DNA of 64,000 nucleotides from CANMXU01 sp052030545. Its GTDB lineage: Bacteria > Pseudomonadota > Gammaproteobacteria > Enterobacterales > Alteromonadaceae. Within the stretch, counting starts at the first letter, position 1. The number at the start of each line of letters is the position of its first letter. Shown here one piece after another: positions 53,861 through 63,908 of the stretch. The stretch covers positions 248,001-312,000 of the forward strand of contig NZ_JBPDIH010000005.1 of the NCBI RefSeq assembly GCF_052030545.1. Reading direction: 5' to 3'. Below the pieces are notes generated by a model that had not been told where the DNA came from, ran no database searches, and saw only the letters and a program-made list of their open reading frames with translations. The translations under genes were made by a program, and so were the position numbers.

Positions 53861-56395
53861 TTATTGCAAATTAAGGTTTAAGCGCTGAGAATCAAGCCCT
53901 TTAATTTTCGCAGTAATCGTAATCCGGTTTGCAACTCTATTTGATTGAATAATCGCTAAAGTTCGTCCTTTAGCTGTCACTATGCTTTGAGATTGAAAGT
54001 CTTGTATATTTTCTGGTACTCCTGAGTCAACTCCAAGCCACCTTGCATCACCTTCCACTTCAAAGGTCACTTTTGCGTTTTCTGTTTTAATTGGACGACC
54101 TTTGTCGTCAACTAACTGCACGATTAAATGTGCAAGATCATAACCGTCAGCTTTTAAGGTCGACTTGTCAGCAGTAAAAGTAAAACCAGCAACTTTACCC
54201 GCCGTTTCAAGTGTTGCTTCAATTTCCTGACCAGTAAAACCTGCTTTAGCGGTTAACACCCCTGATTGATAAGGCACTACCCAGCGGAAAATACGATCTT
54301 TAGCTTCTGACATACTGCGGTAACCAAGTGATTCACCGTTTAAAAACAACTCAACAATTGAGTGGTTCGAGGTAACTTCAACAAGAATTTTTTCGCCTTT
54401 TTCATAGTTCCAATGCATATTAGAGTCTCGCCAACGATTGCTCTTTTTAGTTTCCGCCACAGCTAAACCAGACAATTCATCAGCTTCAAAACCAGATGTT
54501 TCAAGGGGTAAAGTCCCTAATGAAATATGTGGCTCGTTCACCCAAACACTTTTGAAATAATTCCAACCTTGTAACTTAAAGCCGGCCAAGTTCAGCATGT
54601 CACCCCAACCGCTTTTGTGTGGCCATTTTTTATGGCGCTCGCCCATGTAATCAATACCCGTCCACATGAACTGACTGAAAACACCCGGAAATTGAATAAC
54701 TTGCTTCCAGTCATCCCAAGTACCTGGGTTTTCGTTAATGGTAATTTGTTTCTCTGGGAAGTGCGTTTGTCCCCATGGGATCACGCTATTACGGTAACTG
54801 TAACCAGCAATATCTACTGCGTCAGCATAACCACTTACATGGCTCACTTGCGGAATAATAAGGTTGGCAGTAGTTGGGCGTGTTGTATCTAATTCTTTTA
54901 CCCAGTCGTTTAATTTTTTCGCGGTATCTGCAAGGATATATTCACCTTTTTCAGAATTTTTATAACGCTGGGCTAATTCTTCTGGGCTAAACTTAGGTGC
55001 AGAGCTCCAAAACGCCTTATCCATTTTAGTTGCATCGTTAGGGTCATTCCAATAGCCCGTTACGTAGCGGTAATGAACATATGTCCACTCAATTTCATTT
55101 CCTATGCTCCACTGAAATACACTTGGGTGATTTCTATCGCGTAGCATAGTGCGTGTTAAGTCGCTTTTATTCCACTTTTGGAAGTGCTCTGCATAACCAC
55201 GAGTATCATAATCATCATGGCGTTCATGCATATTTAAACGCTTATCTTTCGGGTAATCGAACTCATCAAAAAATTCATTTTGCACTAAAATGCCCATTTC
55301 ATCACATAGATCTAAAAACTCTTGAGAAAATGGGTTGTGTGTGGTTCTGATCGCGTTTAAGCCTGCATCTTTTAACAATTGAATACGGCGACGCCATACC
55401 TCTTTCGGTACAGCTGCACCGACTAAACCGCCATCATGGTGTAATGAAACACCTTTAACTAAGGTTGACTTACCATTTAAAAAGAAACCTTTTTTCGCTT
55501 CAAATTTAAGGCTGCGAATACCAAACGGTGTGGTATATGTATCAACTAACTTCCCCTTTTGACTAAGCGTTGTAATAGCTTGATACATCGTTGGCTGGTC
55601 GATATCCCAAAGCTTAGGATTAGCGACAGTCATAGATTGAGATAATACTTTTTTGCCCATGCCTTTAATACGAGCTGTTGACGTATCGGTTGCTACAACA
55701 TGGCCTTGGTCATCAATAATATTTGTCGTAACTAAAACGCTTTCTCTATTTTTATGGCTATTGGCAACATTAATTTCAATGTTGATTTCAGCTTCTTCTT
55801 TACTGATTTTTGGAGTAGTAACAAATGTGCCCCAAATAGGAATATGTAATTTGTCAGTGGTGATTAATTTAACATTTCGGTAGATACCACTACCTGCATA
55901 CCAGCGGCTATCGCCATGGCGAGAATGGTCAACATGAACCGTTAATATATTGTCTGAACCGTCAGTTTTAAGCCACTGGGTTAAATCAAAATATACAGGG
56001 GAATAACCATATGGGTTTACTCCTAATTTTTGACCATTTAGCCAAAACGTCGCGTTGTTATATACACCATCAAATAATATATAACTATTTTTATCGCTTG
56101 GCGCAGCTGGGGTTTTAAAGTGCTTTTGGTAAATTCCGACACCGCCGGGCAAATAACCAGTAGCACCTTCTAATGACTCATCAAATGACGCTTCTACACT
56201 CCAGTCATGGGGTAAGCGTACATCTCGCCAACTTGAATCTTTTAAAGGAAGTTCACTTGGTAGTTCGGTACTATCAACAAGGGTAAACTTCCAGTCGAAG
56301 TTAAAATCTACTTCTCTTTCTATATTGGTCGCTTGAGCACTAAAACATAACAAAAAACAAGTTATGTAGAACCCAAGATTTTTCACGATTTTCAT
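53861..56395 (-). CDS. Secreted GH2 beta-galactosidase-type enzyme
   Basis: GH2 family enzyme of 844 residues from the ATG at 56395, chosen because GGAG lies six bases upstream and a proper signal peptide (1-22, LLCFSAQA) follows; an ATG 33 bases upstream has no such site. The order is sugar-binding domain (WRDVRLPHDWSVEA, GVGIYQKHF), immunoglobulin-like domain, and TIM barrel with IRTTHNPFSQEFLDLCDEMG, RDRNHPSVFQWSIGNE (acid/base E434) and a candidate nucleophile Glu in ITINENPG. A C-terminal Ig-like domain (KSTLKADGYDLAHLIVQLVD) follows. It would release galactose from oligosaccharide ends in the periplasm. Beta-glucuronidase or mannosidase activity is less likely given the context. Confidence 0.9.
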   Translation of the reverse strand: MKIVKNLGFYITCFLLCFSAQATNIEREVDFNFDWKFTLVDSTELPSELPLKDSSWRDVRLPHDWSVEASFDESLEGATGYLPGGVGIYQKHFKTPAAPSDKNSYILFDGVYNNATFWLNGQKLGVNPYGYSPVYFDLTQWLKTDGSDNILTVHVDHSRHGDSRWYAGSGIYRNVKLITTDKLHIPIWGTFVTTPKISKEEAEINIEINVANSHKNRESVLVTTNIIDDQGHVVATDTSTARIKGMGKKVLSQSMTVANPKLWDIDQPTMYQAITTLSQKGKLVDTYTTPFGIRSLKFEAKKGFFLNGKSTLVKGVSLHHDGGLVGAAVPKEVWRRRIQLLKDAGLNAIRTTHNPFSQEFLDLCDEMGILVQNEFFDEFDYPKDKRLNMHERHDDYDTRGYAEHFQKWNKSDLTRTMLRDRNHPSVFQWSIGNEIEWTYVHYRYVTGYWNDPNDATKMDKAFWSSAPKFSPEELAQRYKNSEKGEYILADTAKKLNDWVKELDTTRPTTANLIIPQVSHVSGYADAVDIAGYSYRNSVIPWGQTHFPEKQITINENPGTWDDWKQVIQFPGVFSQFMWTGIDYMGERHKKWPHKSGWGDMLNLAGFKLQGWNYFKSVWVNEPHISLGTLPLETSGFEADELSGLAVAETKKSNRWRDSNMHWNYEKGEKILVEVTSNHSIVELFLNGESLGYRSMSEAKDRIFRWVVPYQSGVLTAKAGFTGQEIEATLETAGKVAGFTFTADKSTLKADGYDLAHLIVQLVDDKGRPIKTENAKVTFEVEGDARWLGVDSGVPENIQDFQSQSIVTAKGRTLAIIQSNRVANRITITAKIKGLDSQRLNLNLQ

Positions 56396-56619
56396 ATATA
56401 ACTCCATCAAAAAATCAACTATCAACATTAGACATTCTATTCCAAAAGTTTAGTAATTCTATTACTCCATGAGAACTTAATTAGATTAAGCAACTGAATT
56501 TAATTAAGTTTATCGCCATTAACATTAATCAGTTTATAAATTTAAAAGTGAATTAAAATTAAGCTGAAAATAGTAGGATAAAAAAGTATCTAACGACTTA
56601 ATGCTGCCAAATTTATTAC

Positions 56620-56655
56620 AAAAAAAAGTGCAATGGTTAAAAGCTCCATTGCACT
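56620..56655 (-). terminator. Rho-independent terminator of the third TonB receptor
   Basis: AGTGCAATGG (56627-56636) pairs perfectly with CCATTGCACT (56646-56655). An A7 run (56620-56626) gives a T-tail on the minus strand. It resembles the terminator at 60624-60656 (AGTGCAACGG), which ends the paralogous receptor. Confidence 0.93.
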
Positions 56656-56677
56656 AATTTATCGTTATAAATAAGGG

Positions 56678-59600
56678 CTAAAAGGTTAAACGAACACCAA
56701 GGCGATAAATAGTGCCAGTGTTACTAAGTGCAACAGTTCTCTCTGTCGGTTGTTCACCTAAGGTTGTTGCCTCACCAGGAATGTTACTACCTGTAACATT
56801 AGGGCGGGTTGTTGAATAAACACGTGTAACTGTGTCTAACAAGTTACTTGCTTGAAGGTTAATACTTGCCCAATTTGTTACATTCCAGTTCGCCGAAAGA
56901 TCTAATGTACCAAAACCATCAATCCAATGAGAACCATATTCAGACTCAACACGATTGATTAAATAGTCAGTACGGTAGTTGTAAGCCAAACGCACTAACT
57001 TACCGTTTTTCTCCCAAAACGCTGTAGCGTTAAATGTATGCTCAGAAGTATTCTCTAGTGGGGTGTCAGGAATATAATCCGCTAGTTCACCATCTGGCGT
57101 ATAGAAGGTTTCAGCATCAGTTTGTGAATCAGCATAGGTATAGTTCATTACACCACCAAAGCCGCTCCAAAAACCAGGTAAATAATCCAAATTATGTTGG
57201 AACGAAATTTCTGCACCGCGCACATAACCACCGGCACCATTTCGTCCTCCACTGATCAAGGCAACATCACAAAAGTCAGTCGCAGTAGGTGCTAATAAAT
57301 CAATTTCGCGGTTTGGCATACAACCCGTTTGGTTGTCACCATCGTCATACGAAAGTAATACATTATCAGCGATTGGATTAAACGTTACGTTTTCACCTTC
57401 TTTTTTGACAGCTCGATCGGTAGTTGGGTCAACAATTGTGCTGTCATCATAATATTCGCTGCGTATATCTCTCCAATAAAATTTCTTATCTACTCTCGCA
57501 TAATAATCAGATAAGTCTTTGGTGAATAAAGCAACAGAGAATAATGACGATTTATTGAAATACCATTCAGCCGAGATATCAAGGTTACTAGACTTATACG
57601 GGTCAAGTTTTACAGTGCCTAAATTACCATTTGAATATTCACCAAAGAGCCCTTCTGAAATGCTAAATTGCGGTGCCAGTTTATCAAACGGAGGACGAGC
57701 AATGGTTTGTGAAGCCGCAAAACGCACAATAACATCTTCAGAAACAGCGTAGTTTAAATTAAAACTCGGCAATACATCAGTATATTCGTGAGTATCGGTA
57801 TTCAATACGGCTGCGGTATCTTTAGTTTTTTGGTCATCTGGGTCGCCGACTAAAATACCTAATGCTTCAGCAACTGCTTCTCGACTTCCAAATTTCTCAA
57901 TATTTTCTGCCGACATAAAGCTTTGGTTTACGTCATATTTAAATGCTGATGCGCCCATACCTGTAACTTTGGTTTGCGCTACACGAATACCAAAATCACC
58001 GGTTAAGCGACCATCCATTAATTCAAAGTTAGCTTGTAAGTAACCTGCAAATACGTCTTGCTGAATTGTTTTAGAGCCAATGTCGGTAAACAGCAACTCA
58101 AGATTACCGTCAAGGCCTTCTGAGGCTAAAAAGTCACGTGTTGTTTCAATATCCCATACAGGAAAACCATCGGTAAATTCTGATGGTGGTAAACCAATAC
58201 CTTCGCCTAGATTACCGGAAGTACTACCATTGGTGAAATCTGCTAATGTATAATCGTTTAATTCTCCGCCTACACAGCCGCGGTTACATTGACTAAAAAA
58301 CCTATTAGTTTCTTTTTCACGCGATGACCATTTAAGGCCTGTTTCAATACTTGTAATCGCGCCAAAATCAACGGTCCACAATACATCGGCATATAAACTG
58401 TCAGCAACATCTTTAACGTAATTTCCTGAATTAGTGAAGGCTTGGTATTCAAAGCCTTCGGCATTGTCCATATACCCCTCTGGTGTAACTTGCAACTCAC
58501 AGATCAGTCCATCGCTACCATCATTACAAAGATAACCATTTTGTACACCACTTTCACGTGTACTTGCTGCCGTACTACCACGGAAAAAACCTTGTAGCTG
58601 ATCTGTAGGTGTTCTATCTGTTTCAGAATGGCCACCGCGAATTGATACGTCTACATTTTCAAAGTAATGGTCATAGGAAAAGCTAATCACTTTATTTTCG
58701 GTATTATCTTCTACCATGTTTCGGTAATTACGTATTACACCAACATTTCGGACTTTACCGGGAATTTGATTAACAGCAACCCCTTCAGCTTCGGCAATAG
58801 CTACACGTTCTTCTTGTGTTAACGCAGTTTTTAGAGTTTTAACGATAGTAAAAGTATTTGGATCAAATACAATATTCTGACTTTCATAATTAACTCGTTC
58901 TGGAGTTGTTTGAATACCTGCGGTGTCACGAGCAATATCTTGTGAACTATAGGTTGCATCAAATTTAAACTCACCATTTTCCCATGGGCGTAACTGCAAA
59001 GTTGCCGCAATAGAGTCTCTGTTACGCTGTACTGTTTGTGTTTCCAATTTATAAACAGAGGCTTGACGCAGCTCCAATGGCTCTTCAACACCATCGCCGT
59101 CATAATCCCACGTTCGTACAACTTCACCTGTTTCCATATTTGTTGCGCCGACAGGCGGCTTAATAGTGCGCCAGCGACCTATAGTTGATAAATCTCTGCG
59201 AGTACCTTGCTCTTCACGTGAGGCAACCAGTGAAAAACCAACCGTATCATCTAGAAATTTTTCTGATAACGATAATTGTGCTTTAAAGTCGTCAGTATCA
59301 GCAAAGTCATTTTGACGACCTTGAATTTCAACTATTCGACGATCTTTGTTAGCATCAAGCGGTTTGAAGCCGGCTAATCTAATGCTCGCCCCTAAACTAC
59401 CTTCATCGGTTGAGGCGCTCGGTGTTTTTTGAACTTCTATTGAACTTAAAATATCAGATGAGAATTCACTAAAATTAACGCCACCACCAGCTGATGAGTC
59501 GGAAAGTGGCACACCATTTAATGTTACAACGTTTAATGAGCCTTGCACACCACGAGCACTTACGGTTGTACCTTCACCGTCTTGACGACTAATTGAAATA

Positions 59601-59893
59601 CCGGTCACGCGTTGTAGCGCTTCGGCGATGTTTTGGTCAGCAGACTTACCAATATCTTCAGCGGCAATACCGTCAACAATATTAGAAGCTAATCGCTTCA
59701 TATTAAGCGACTTAGTTAAAGAAGAGCGAAACCCTTTAACTTCAATGACTTCAATCGCCTCGGCATTTTTTTGCTGTTCTTCTGTTGTCGTTTCTTGTGC
59801 TTGTGCAAGTGACCCCATTAATGCGGTAGCTGACGCAGCACCCAACAATAAACGTTGATAATGTGGTCTGTTTTTTATTTTTGTTAGTACCAT
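56678..59893 (-). CDS. TonB-dependent receptor
   Basis: Large outer-membrane receptor, 1071 residues from the ATG at 59893. That start is chosen over an in-frame ATG 117 bases upstream because it has AGGGG 8 bases before it and begins a clean signal peptide (MVLTKIKNRPHYQRLLL, cleavage near AQAQE). Next come IEVIEVKGFRSSLTKSLN and EDIGKSADQNIAEALQRVTG, the usual TonB-box/plug start, and a long barrel ending IYRLGVRLTF. The receptor at 60678 has nearly the same signal peptide and leader, so they are tandem paralogues. It probably imports galactan oligosaccharides. Ligand not known. Confidence 0.95.
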   Translation of the reverse strand: MVLTKIKNRPHYQRLLLGAASATALMGSLAQAQETTTEEQQKNAEAIEVIEVKGFRSSLTKSLNMKRLASNIVDGIAAEDIGKSADQNIAEALQRVTGISISRQDGEGTTVSARGVQGSLNVVTLNGVPLSDSSAGGGVNFSEFSSDILSSIEVQKTPSASTDEGSLGASIRLAGFKPLDANKDRRIVEIQGRQNDFADTDDFKAQLSLSEKFLDDTVGFSLVASREEQGTRRDLSTIGRWRTIKPPVGATNMETGEVVRTWDYDGDGVEEPLELRQASVYKLETQTVQRNRDSIAATLQLRPWENGEFKFDATYSSQDIARDTAGIQTTPERVNYESQNIVFDPNTFTIVKTLKTALTQEERVAIAEAEGVAVNQIPGKVRNVGVIRNYRNMVEDNTENKVISFSYDHYFENVDVSIRGGHSETDRTPTDQLQGFFRGSTAASTRESGVQNGYLCNDGSDGLICELQVTPEGYMDNAEGFEYQAFTNSGNYVKDVADSLYADVLWTVDFGAITSIETGLKWSSREKETNRFFSQCNRGCVGGELNDYTLADFTNGSTSGNLGEGIGLPPSEFTDGFPVWDIETTRDFLASEGLDGNLELLFTDIGSKTIQQDVFAGYLQANFELMDGRLTGDFGIRVAQTKVTGMGASAFKYDVNQSFMSAENIEKFGSREAVAEALGILVGDPDDQKTKDTAAVLNTDTHEYTDVLPSFNLNYAVSEDVIVRFAASQTIARPPFDKLAPQFSISEGLFGEYSNGNLGTVKLDPYKSSNLDISAEWYFNKSSLFSVALFTKDLSDYYARVDKKFYWRDIRSEYYDDSTIVDPTTDRAVKKEGENVTFNPIADNVLLSYDDGDNQTGCMPNREIDLLAPTATDFCDVALISGGRNGAGGYVRGAEISFQHNLDYLPGFWSGFGGVMNYTYADSQTDAETFYTPDGELADYIPDTPLENTSEHTFNATAFWEKNGKLVRLAYNYRTDYLINRVESEYGSHWIDGFGTLDLSANWNVTNWASINLQASNLLDTVTRVYSTTRPNVTGSNIPGEATTLGEQPTERTVALSNTGTIYRLGVRLTF

Positions 59894-59999
59894 TTGATTT
59901 CCCCTTGAGTATTCGTAAAAAAGGCAGAAACAAGAACCCCTTCTCGTAAACTTACAATTTTTTACACTATAAGATTTGATCATCAAGCTTAAATTGTCA
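59894..59999 (-). promoter_or_regulatory. Leader of the third TonB receptor with conserved hairpin
   Basis: This stretch is close to 87% identical (my count) to 63909-64000 upstream of the fourth receptor. In the transcript sense it contains a hairpin (59930-59947): ACGAGAA, loop GGGG, UUCUUGU, with one G-U pair. Farther upstream is TTGATCATCAA (59977-59987), an 11-bp inverted repeat. The ribosome site is AGGGG. It may be a shared regulatory leader. Confidence 0.6.
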
Positions 60000-60623
60000 A
60001 CAAAATACACAATTTATCTTTATATATACACCGCAATCTTCATATACGCACTTTAATATCACATTAACAAGAATGATAACCATTTATAACTGGCATCTAT
60101 AAAAATAAAAAAATACAAACAAAACGCAACAAAAAACCATTACTTACAATACATTAAATAATCATCATCGGTTACATTGCATATTAGCATTAGACGAAAA
60201 GCTTCGTACGAATAACACACTACCTGTTTGCATTTGACTTGGTGAGTTTATATTTAATTGGAGCCGACCTTTACAGTGAATTTATAATTATTTTGTGAAA
60301 AATAAGTTAGAGAATAAGAAACGTTATGGGCTTTAAGAAGACATTAGTAAATAAGTGATGGCGGTTAATTTTGCTTAAAATTAGCTATTTTATGCAAGTA
60401 GTTATACCGAAAAATTGAAACCTGAAAATTGGGGCTAAATAATCGATATTAGCAACTAGGAAAAGGAATTACTCAATAGACAACAGGGAATAATTATCAT
60501 TGATCGTGTACTGATGACTGCAGTTAGCTATAAGTAGGACCATCAATAAACTTGTTTTACAAGAACCACTTATTGGGTAGCTAAATTATTGTTTAAACAA
60601 TTTATTAATACACTTTCAAGAAG
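60000..60623. other. AT-rich gap between the two TonB receptors
   Basis: About 620 bp with no gene seen. The part near 60000-60060 has TATATACA and CATATACG elements, possible operator relatives of the TATAC sites elsewhere. TTCGTACGAA at 60204-60213 is a perfect 10-bp palindrome similar to the one at 48604. No small RNA gene was identified. Confidence 0.3.
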
Positions 60624-60656
60624 AAAAAAGTGCAACGGCAAACCGTTACACTTTTT
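60624..60656 (-). terminator. Rho-independent terminator of the fourth TonB receptor
   Basis: AGTGCAACGG (60629-60638) pairs with CCGTTACACT (60643-60652) with one wobble and a 4-base loop. An A-run on one side and TTTTT on the other allow action in both directions. The stem is almost the same as that at 56627-56655. Confidence 0.9.
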
Positions 60657-60677
60657 AATTAACTACTATAATAACTT

Positions 60678-63600
60678 TTAGAAATCAGCGCGGATACTTA
60701 AACGGTAATTAGTACCGGTATTAGTTAAGCGAGAAGTTCTTGAAGTATTTAAGTTACCTAAATCAAAGCTTTCAGCAGGGATCAACGGTGAACCATCCTC
60801 TAATAGTACTGAGTCGCCACGAAGCGTTAAAAAGCGTCGAGTAACAGAGTCAGTTAAATTAGTCGCTTGGAACAATAAAGAAAAGTTTTTATTTATTTTC
60901 CAGGTTGCTGATAAATCTAAGCTGTCGTTGCCTTCCACCCACTCAGTGGTGCCGTCACGCTCTAAGCGTTGTTCTAAATAATCACTACGAGCATTATAAG
61001 CTAAACGAACGAGCGAGCCGTCTTTTTCCCAATAAACCGTCATATTATAGGTATGCTCAGATGTACCCTCTAATGGTGCAGCCGGAATATCACGAATAAG
61101 TACGCCTTCACTATTAAATTCTTGTTCGGCATCCGTTTCACTGTCTGAATAGGTATAGTTAGCTAATACACCTAAACCACTGAAAATGCCTGGCAAATAA
61201 GTAAAACCATGTTGGAAGTTAAACTCAGCACCACGCACATAACCACCTTGGCCGTTTCGACTTGATGTTAAGTCGGCAATATCACAACCTTCAGCGCCTA
61301 AAGCCGCACTTAAATCTTGCTCTCGGTTTGGTAGACAATCACTCGGTTGATCAAAGATAATTGGGGTTAATATATCATCTACATTGATCACTGTACCATT
61401 TTCAGCTAATTCCTCATCAGATAGGGCATCGCCATTGGCATCATAAAAAGTTGAACGAACATCCTTCCAATAATTTAACGAACCAGCAGATTCTTGGAAA
61501 TCAGAAAAATCTTTATCAAATAATGTTACTGCAAATAACGAGTCATCTTTAAAGTACCATTCAAATGACAAATCTAAGTTCGTTGAAAAGAAAGGTTTTA
61601 AATGTGTTGCACCAATTGTGCCATTCGATACCGAACTAAAGTCAGCCTCTCGAACAGTAAAACCTGGCTTTAATTCATCAATAGGCGGACGAGCAAGCGT
61701 TTTTGAGGCAGCAAAACGAATAATTGTATCTTCGGTCAGTAAATAATTAAGGTTTAAGCTCGGCAGAAAGTTGTTGTAGTCATTAGTTGCATTAACAGGA
61801 ACTACACCAGTGTTGTTATCATTAACGTCCATGCCCAACGCGGCTAACGCAGCTTCTTCTGAACCAAAATAATCGATATTCTCTTGTGTTGTCGTAAATC
61901 CTGTTGTCACATGCCTAAAGCCTGTAAAACCACTAGCCTTAACTTCTGTTTTTGCATAACGAGCACCAATATCACCGGATAACCTGTCATCAAAAAAGCT
62001 AAAGTTGGCTTTAATATAAGCTGCATATATGCTTTGCTCAATTTCACGTGTATTTGCAAGGTTAATGGTCGCATCAAGGTCTGTTCCCGCCGATAAAATC
62101 GCGTTTGCCATTGCTCTAGTATCCGCTAATGGCCAACCATCAGTTACATCACTTGGTTGAAAGCCAAACTCTTTACCCCAATCCGATTTTGAGTATTCGC
62201 CAGTATGGTACAAGGTGAGTGAACGCAAATCCGCTGGAAGATCAACGCGGTTAGCATTTAAAGTATCAAGAGATTCTTTATTCTTTTTAACACGATTATT
62301 CCATTTAAGACCGGTTTCTATCTGAGTAATAGGGCCAAATTCCACATCCCAATCGACATCAAAATACACGCTATTACTTGTATCTAAGATAGAGCGATCA
62401 CGTACGTCAAATACATTAAATTGGAAGTTATCTGTGTTATCCACAACGCTATTGTCATCACCACTGGTGATAATTTGATCACAGCGTTCTAAATCAGGAG
62501 ACAAGGTACAATCATAACCGGTTGTGATGCCTGTTCCTCTGACACCGTTGATGCTTCCGAATCGAGTTCGTAAGAATAAATCATCAACTTGTTCTGATTC
62601 AGAATGACCACCCCGAAGTGTTAGCGTTACCGTATCATTTAGAATATGTTCTATCTGAAGGCCTGCAACATTATTCGTTTGAACCGTTTCAGCAATGTCT
62701 CGGTGATTACGAACAGTTACTGTCGGCTCAGCTATAGGGTTGCCTTGGTTATTTGCGATACGGTTACTGGTATCGGTCCACTTCAAAAAAGTAAAGGTTT
62801 CAGGGTCCCAAAGAATGTTTTCTGCTTCATTCGCATTAGGGTTTGTAGTATTAGTTAAAAAGTTTTGATCTAAACCTGTCTCTTGTTTTGAATAGGTTAA
62901 ATCTAGCTGAATGTCTGTATTTTCACTCGGTTGCCATTGCAATGTGGTATTTAAGGTATCTCTATCTCTTTCCCGTAAGTTATACGAATAGCGGTTTTGG
63001 CGATTTGCGTAGCCGCGAATTTGTTTCTCGGCATCTTCTATAACACCATCACCATTATAGTCCCACTCGGTAACTAATTCGCCGGTTTGGTAATTGGTTG
63101 CTGCACCAGCAAGGTTACCGTCTCCAGGGATATCAGGATCACCCACACGATTTCTTACTGTCAGAGGACGCCACCACGTATTGTCGTAACGGTCTTCTCG
63201 AAGCGTTTGGGTTTCGCGTGACGCTACAATTGATAAACCAAGTGTTTCATCCAAAAATTTCTCAGAAATTGAGCCACCTATTTTGTAGTCTGGTCCACCT
63301 TCTTTGTCAGCAAAGCTATTTTCTCTCGCTTGTACTTCAAAACTTCTTCGGTTTTTATTGGCATTAAGCGGCTTAAAGGTTCTTAAGATCACCGTTGCAC
63401 CCAAGCTACCTTCATCATGATCAGCACTTGGCGTTTTTACGACTTCAATTGATGATAAAACATCTGATGAAAATTGGCTTAAATCAACCGCATTGCTTTC
63501 GCCGGTACTCGTTAACTCAACACCATTGAGGGTTATTCTGTTTAGATCTGGCCCTGCGCCCCTAACGCTGATCTCAGTGCCTTCTCCGCCTTCTCTTTGA

Positions 63601-63908
63601 ATCGACACCCCGGTAATACGTTGAAGTGCATCTGCAATATTTTGATCAGTAGACTTACCTACATCTTCAGCTGAGATAGAGTCACTGACGTTGTTTGAAA
63701 ATCTTTTTGCATTTAATGCTCTAGTCACCGAACCTCGGAAACCTGACACTTCAATAACTTCAATGCTTTCTTTCGCTTTTTCTTCTCTTTCTTTTGCACT
63801 TTCAACTTCTTGCGCTTGCGCTAATGACCCCATTAATGCTGTCGCTGATGCCGCACCAAGTAATAAACGTTGATAATGTGGTCTCGTCTTTATTTTTGTT
63901 AGTACCAT
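60678..63908 (-). CDS. TonB-dependent receptor, paralogue of the one at 56678
   Basis: Large outer-membrane receptor, 1076 residues, start ATG at 63908. Signal peptide begins MVLTKIKTRPHYQRLLL, one residue different from its neighbour over that stretch. SIEVIEVSGFRGSVTRALN and EDVGKSTDQNIADALQRITG begin the plug; the barrel ends NYRLSIRADF, unlike the usual LTF. The blocks shared with the receptor at 56678 (for example GGYVRGAE, LANYTYSDSETDAE-like and LVRLAYN) run through the whole length, but the loops differ, so ligand choice has probably diverged. Confidence 0.95.
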   Translation of the reverse strand: MVLTKIKTRPHYQRLLLGAASATALMGSLAQAQEVESAKEREEKAKESIEVIEVSGFRGSVTRALNAKRFSNNVSDSISAEDVGKSTDQNIADALQRITGVSIQREGGEGTEISVRGAGPDLNRITLNGVELTSTGESNAVDLSQFSSDVLSSIEVVKTPSADHDEGSLGATVILRTFKPLNANKNRRSFEVQARENSFADKEGGPDYKIGGSISEKFLDETLGLSIVASRETQTLREDRYDNTWWRPLTVRNRVGDPDIPGDGNLAGAATNYQTGELVTEWDYNGDGVIEDAEKQIRGYANRQNRYSYNLRERDRDTLNTTLQWQPSENTDIQLDLTYSKQETGLDQNFLTNTTNPNANEAENILWDPETFTFLKWTDTSNRIANNQGNPIAEPTVTVRNHRDIAETVQTNNVAGLQIEHILNDTVTLTLRGGHSESEQVDDLFLRTRFGSINGVRGTGITTGYDCTLSPDLERCDQIITSGDDNSVVDNTDNFQFNVFDVRDRSILDTSNSVYFDVDWDVEFGPITQIETGLKWNNRVKKNKESLDTLNANRVDLPADLRSLTLYHTGEYSKSDWGKEFGFQPSDVTDGWPLADTRAMANAILSAGTDLDATINLANTREIEQSIYAAYIKANFSFFDDRLSGDIGARYAKTEVKASGFTGFRHVTTGFTTTQENIDYFGSEEAALAALGMDVNDNNTGVVPVNATNDYNNFLPSLNLNYLLTEDTIIRFAASKTLARPPIDELKPGFTVREADFSSVSNGTIGATHLKPFFSTNLDLSFEWYFKDDSLFAVTLFDKDFSDFQESAGSLNYWKDVRSTFYDANGDALSDEELAENGTVINVDDILTPIIFDQPSDCLPNREQDLSAALGAEGCDIADLTSSRNGQGGYVRGAEFNFQHGFTYLPGIFSGLGVLANYTYSDSETDAEQEFNSEGVLIRDIPAAPLEGTSEHTYNMTVYWEKDGSLVRLAYNARSDYLEQRLERDGTTEWVEGNDSLDLSATWKINKNFSLLFQATNLTDSVTRRFLTLRGDSVLLEDGSPLIPAESFDLGNLNTSRTSRLTNTGTNYRLSIRADF

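Noticed and set aside
59894..60010. Longer start of the third TonB receptor at 60010
   Set aside because: It would place translated sequence across the conserved leader hairpin and in front of a standard signal peptide; the ATG at 59893 has a good ribosome site and matches the paralogue.
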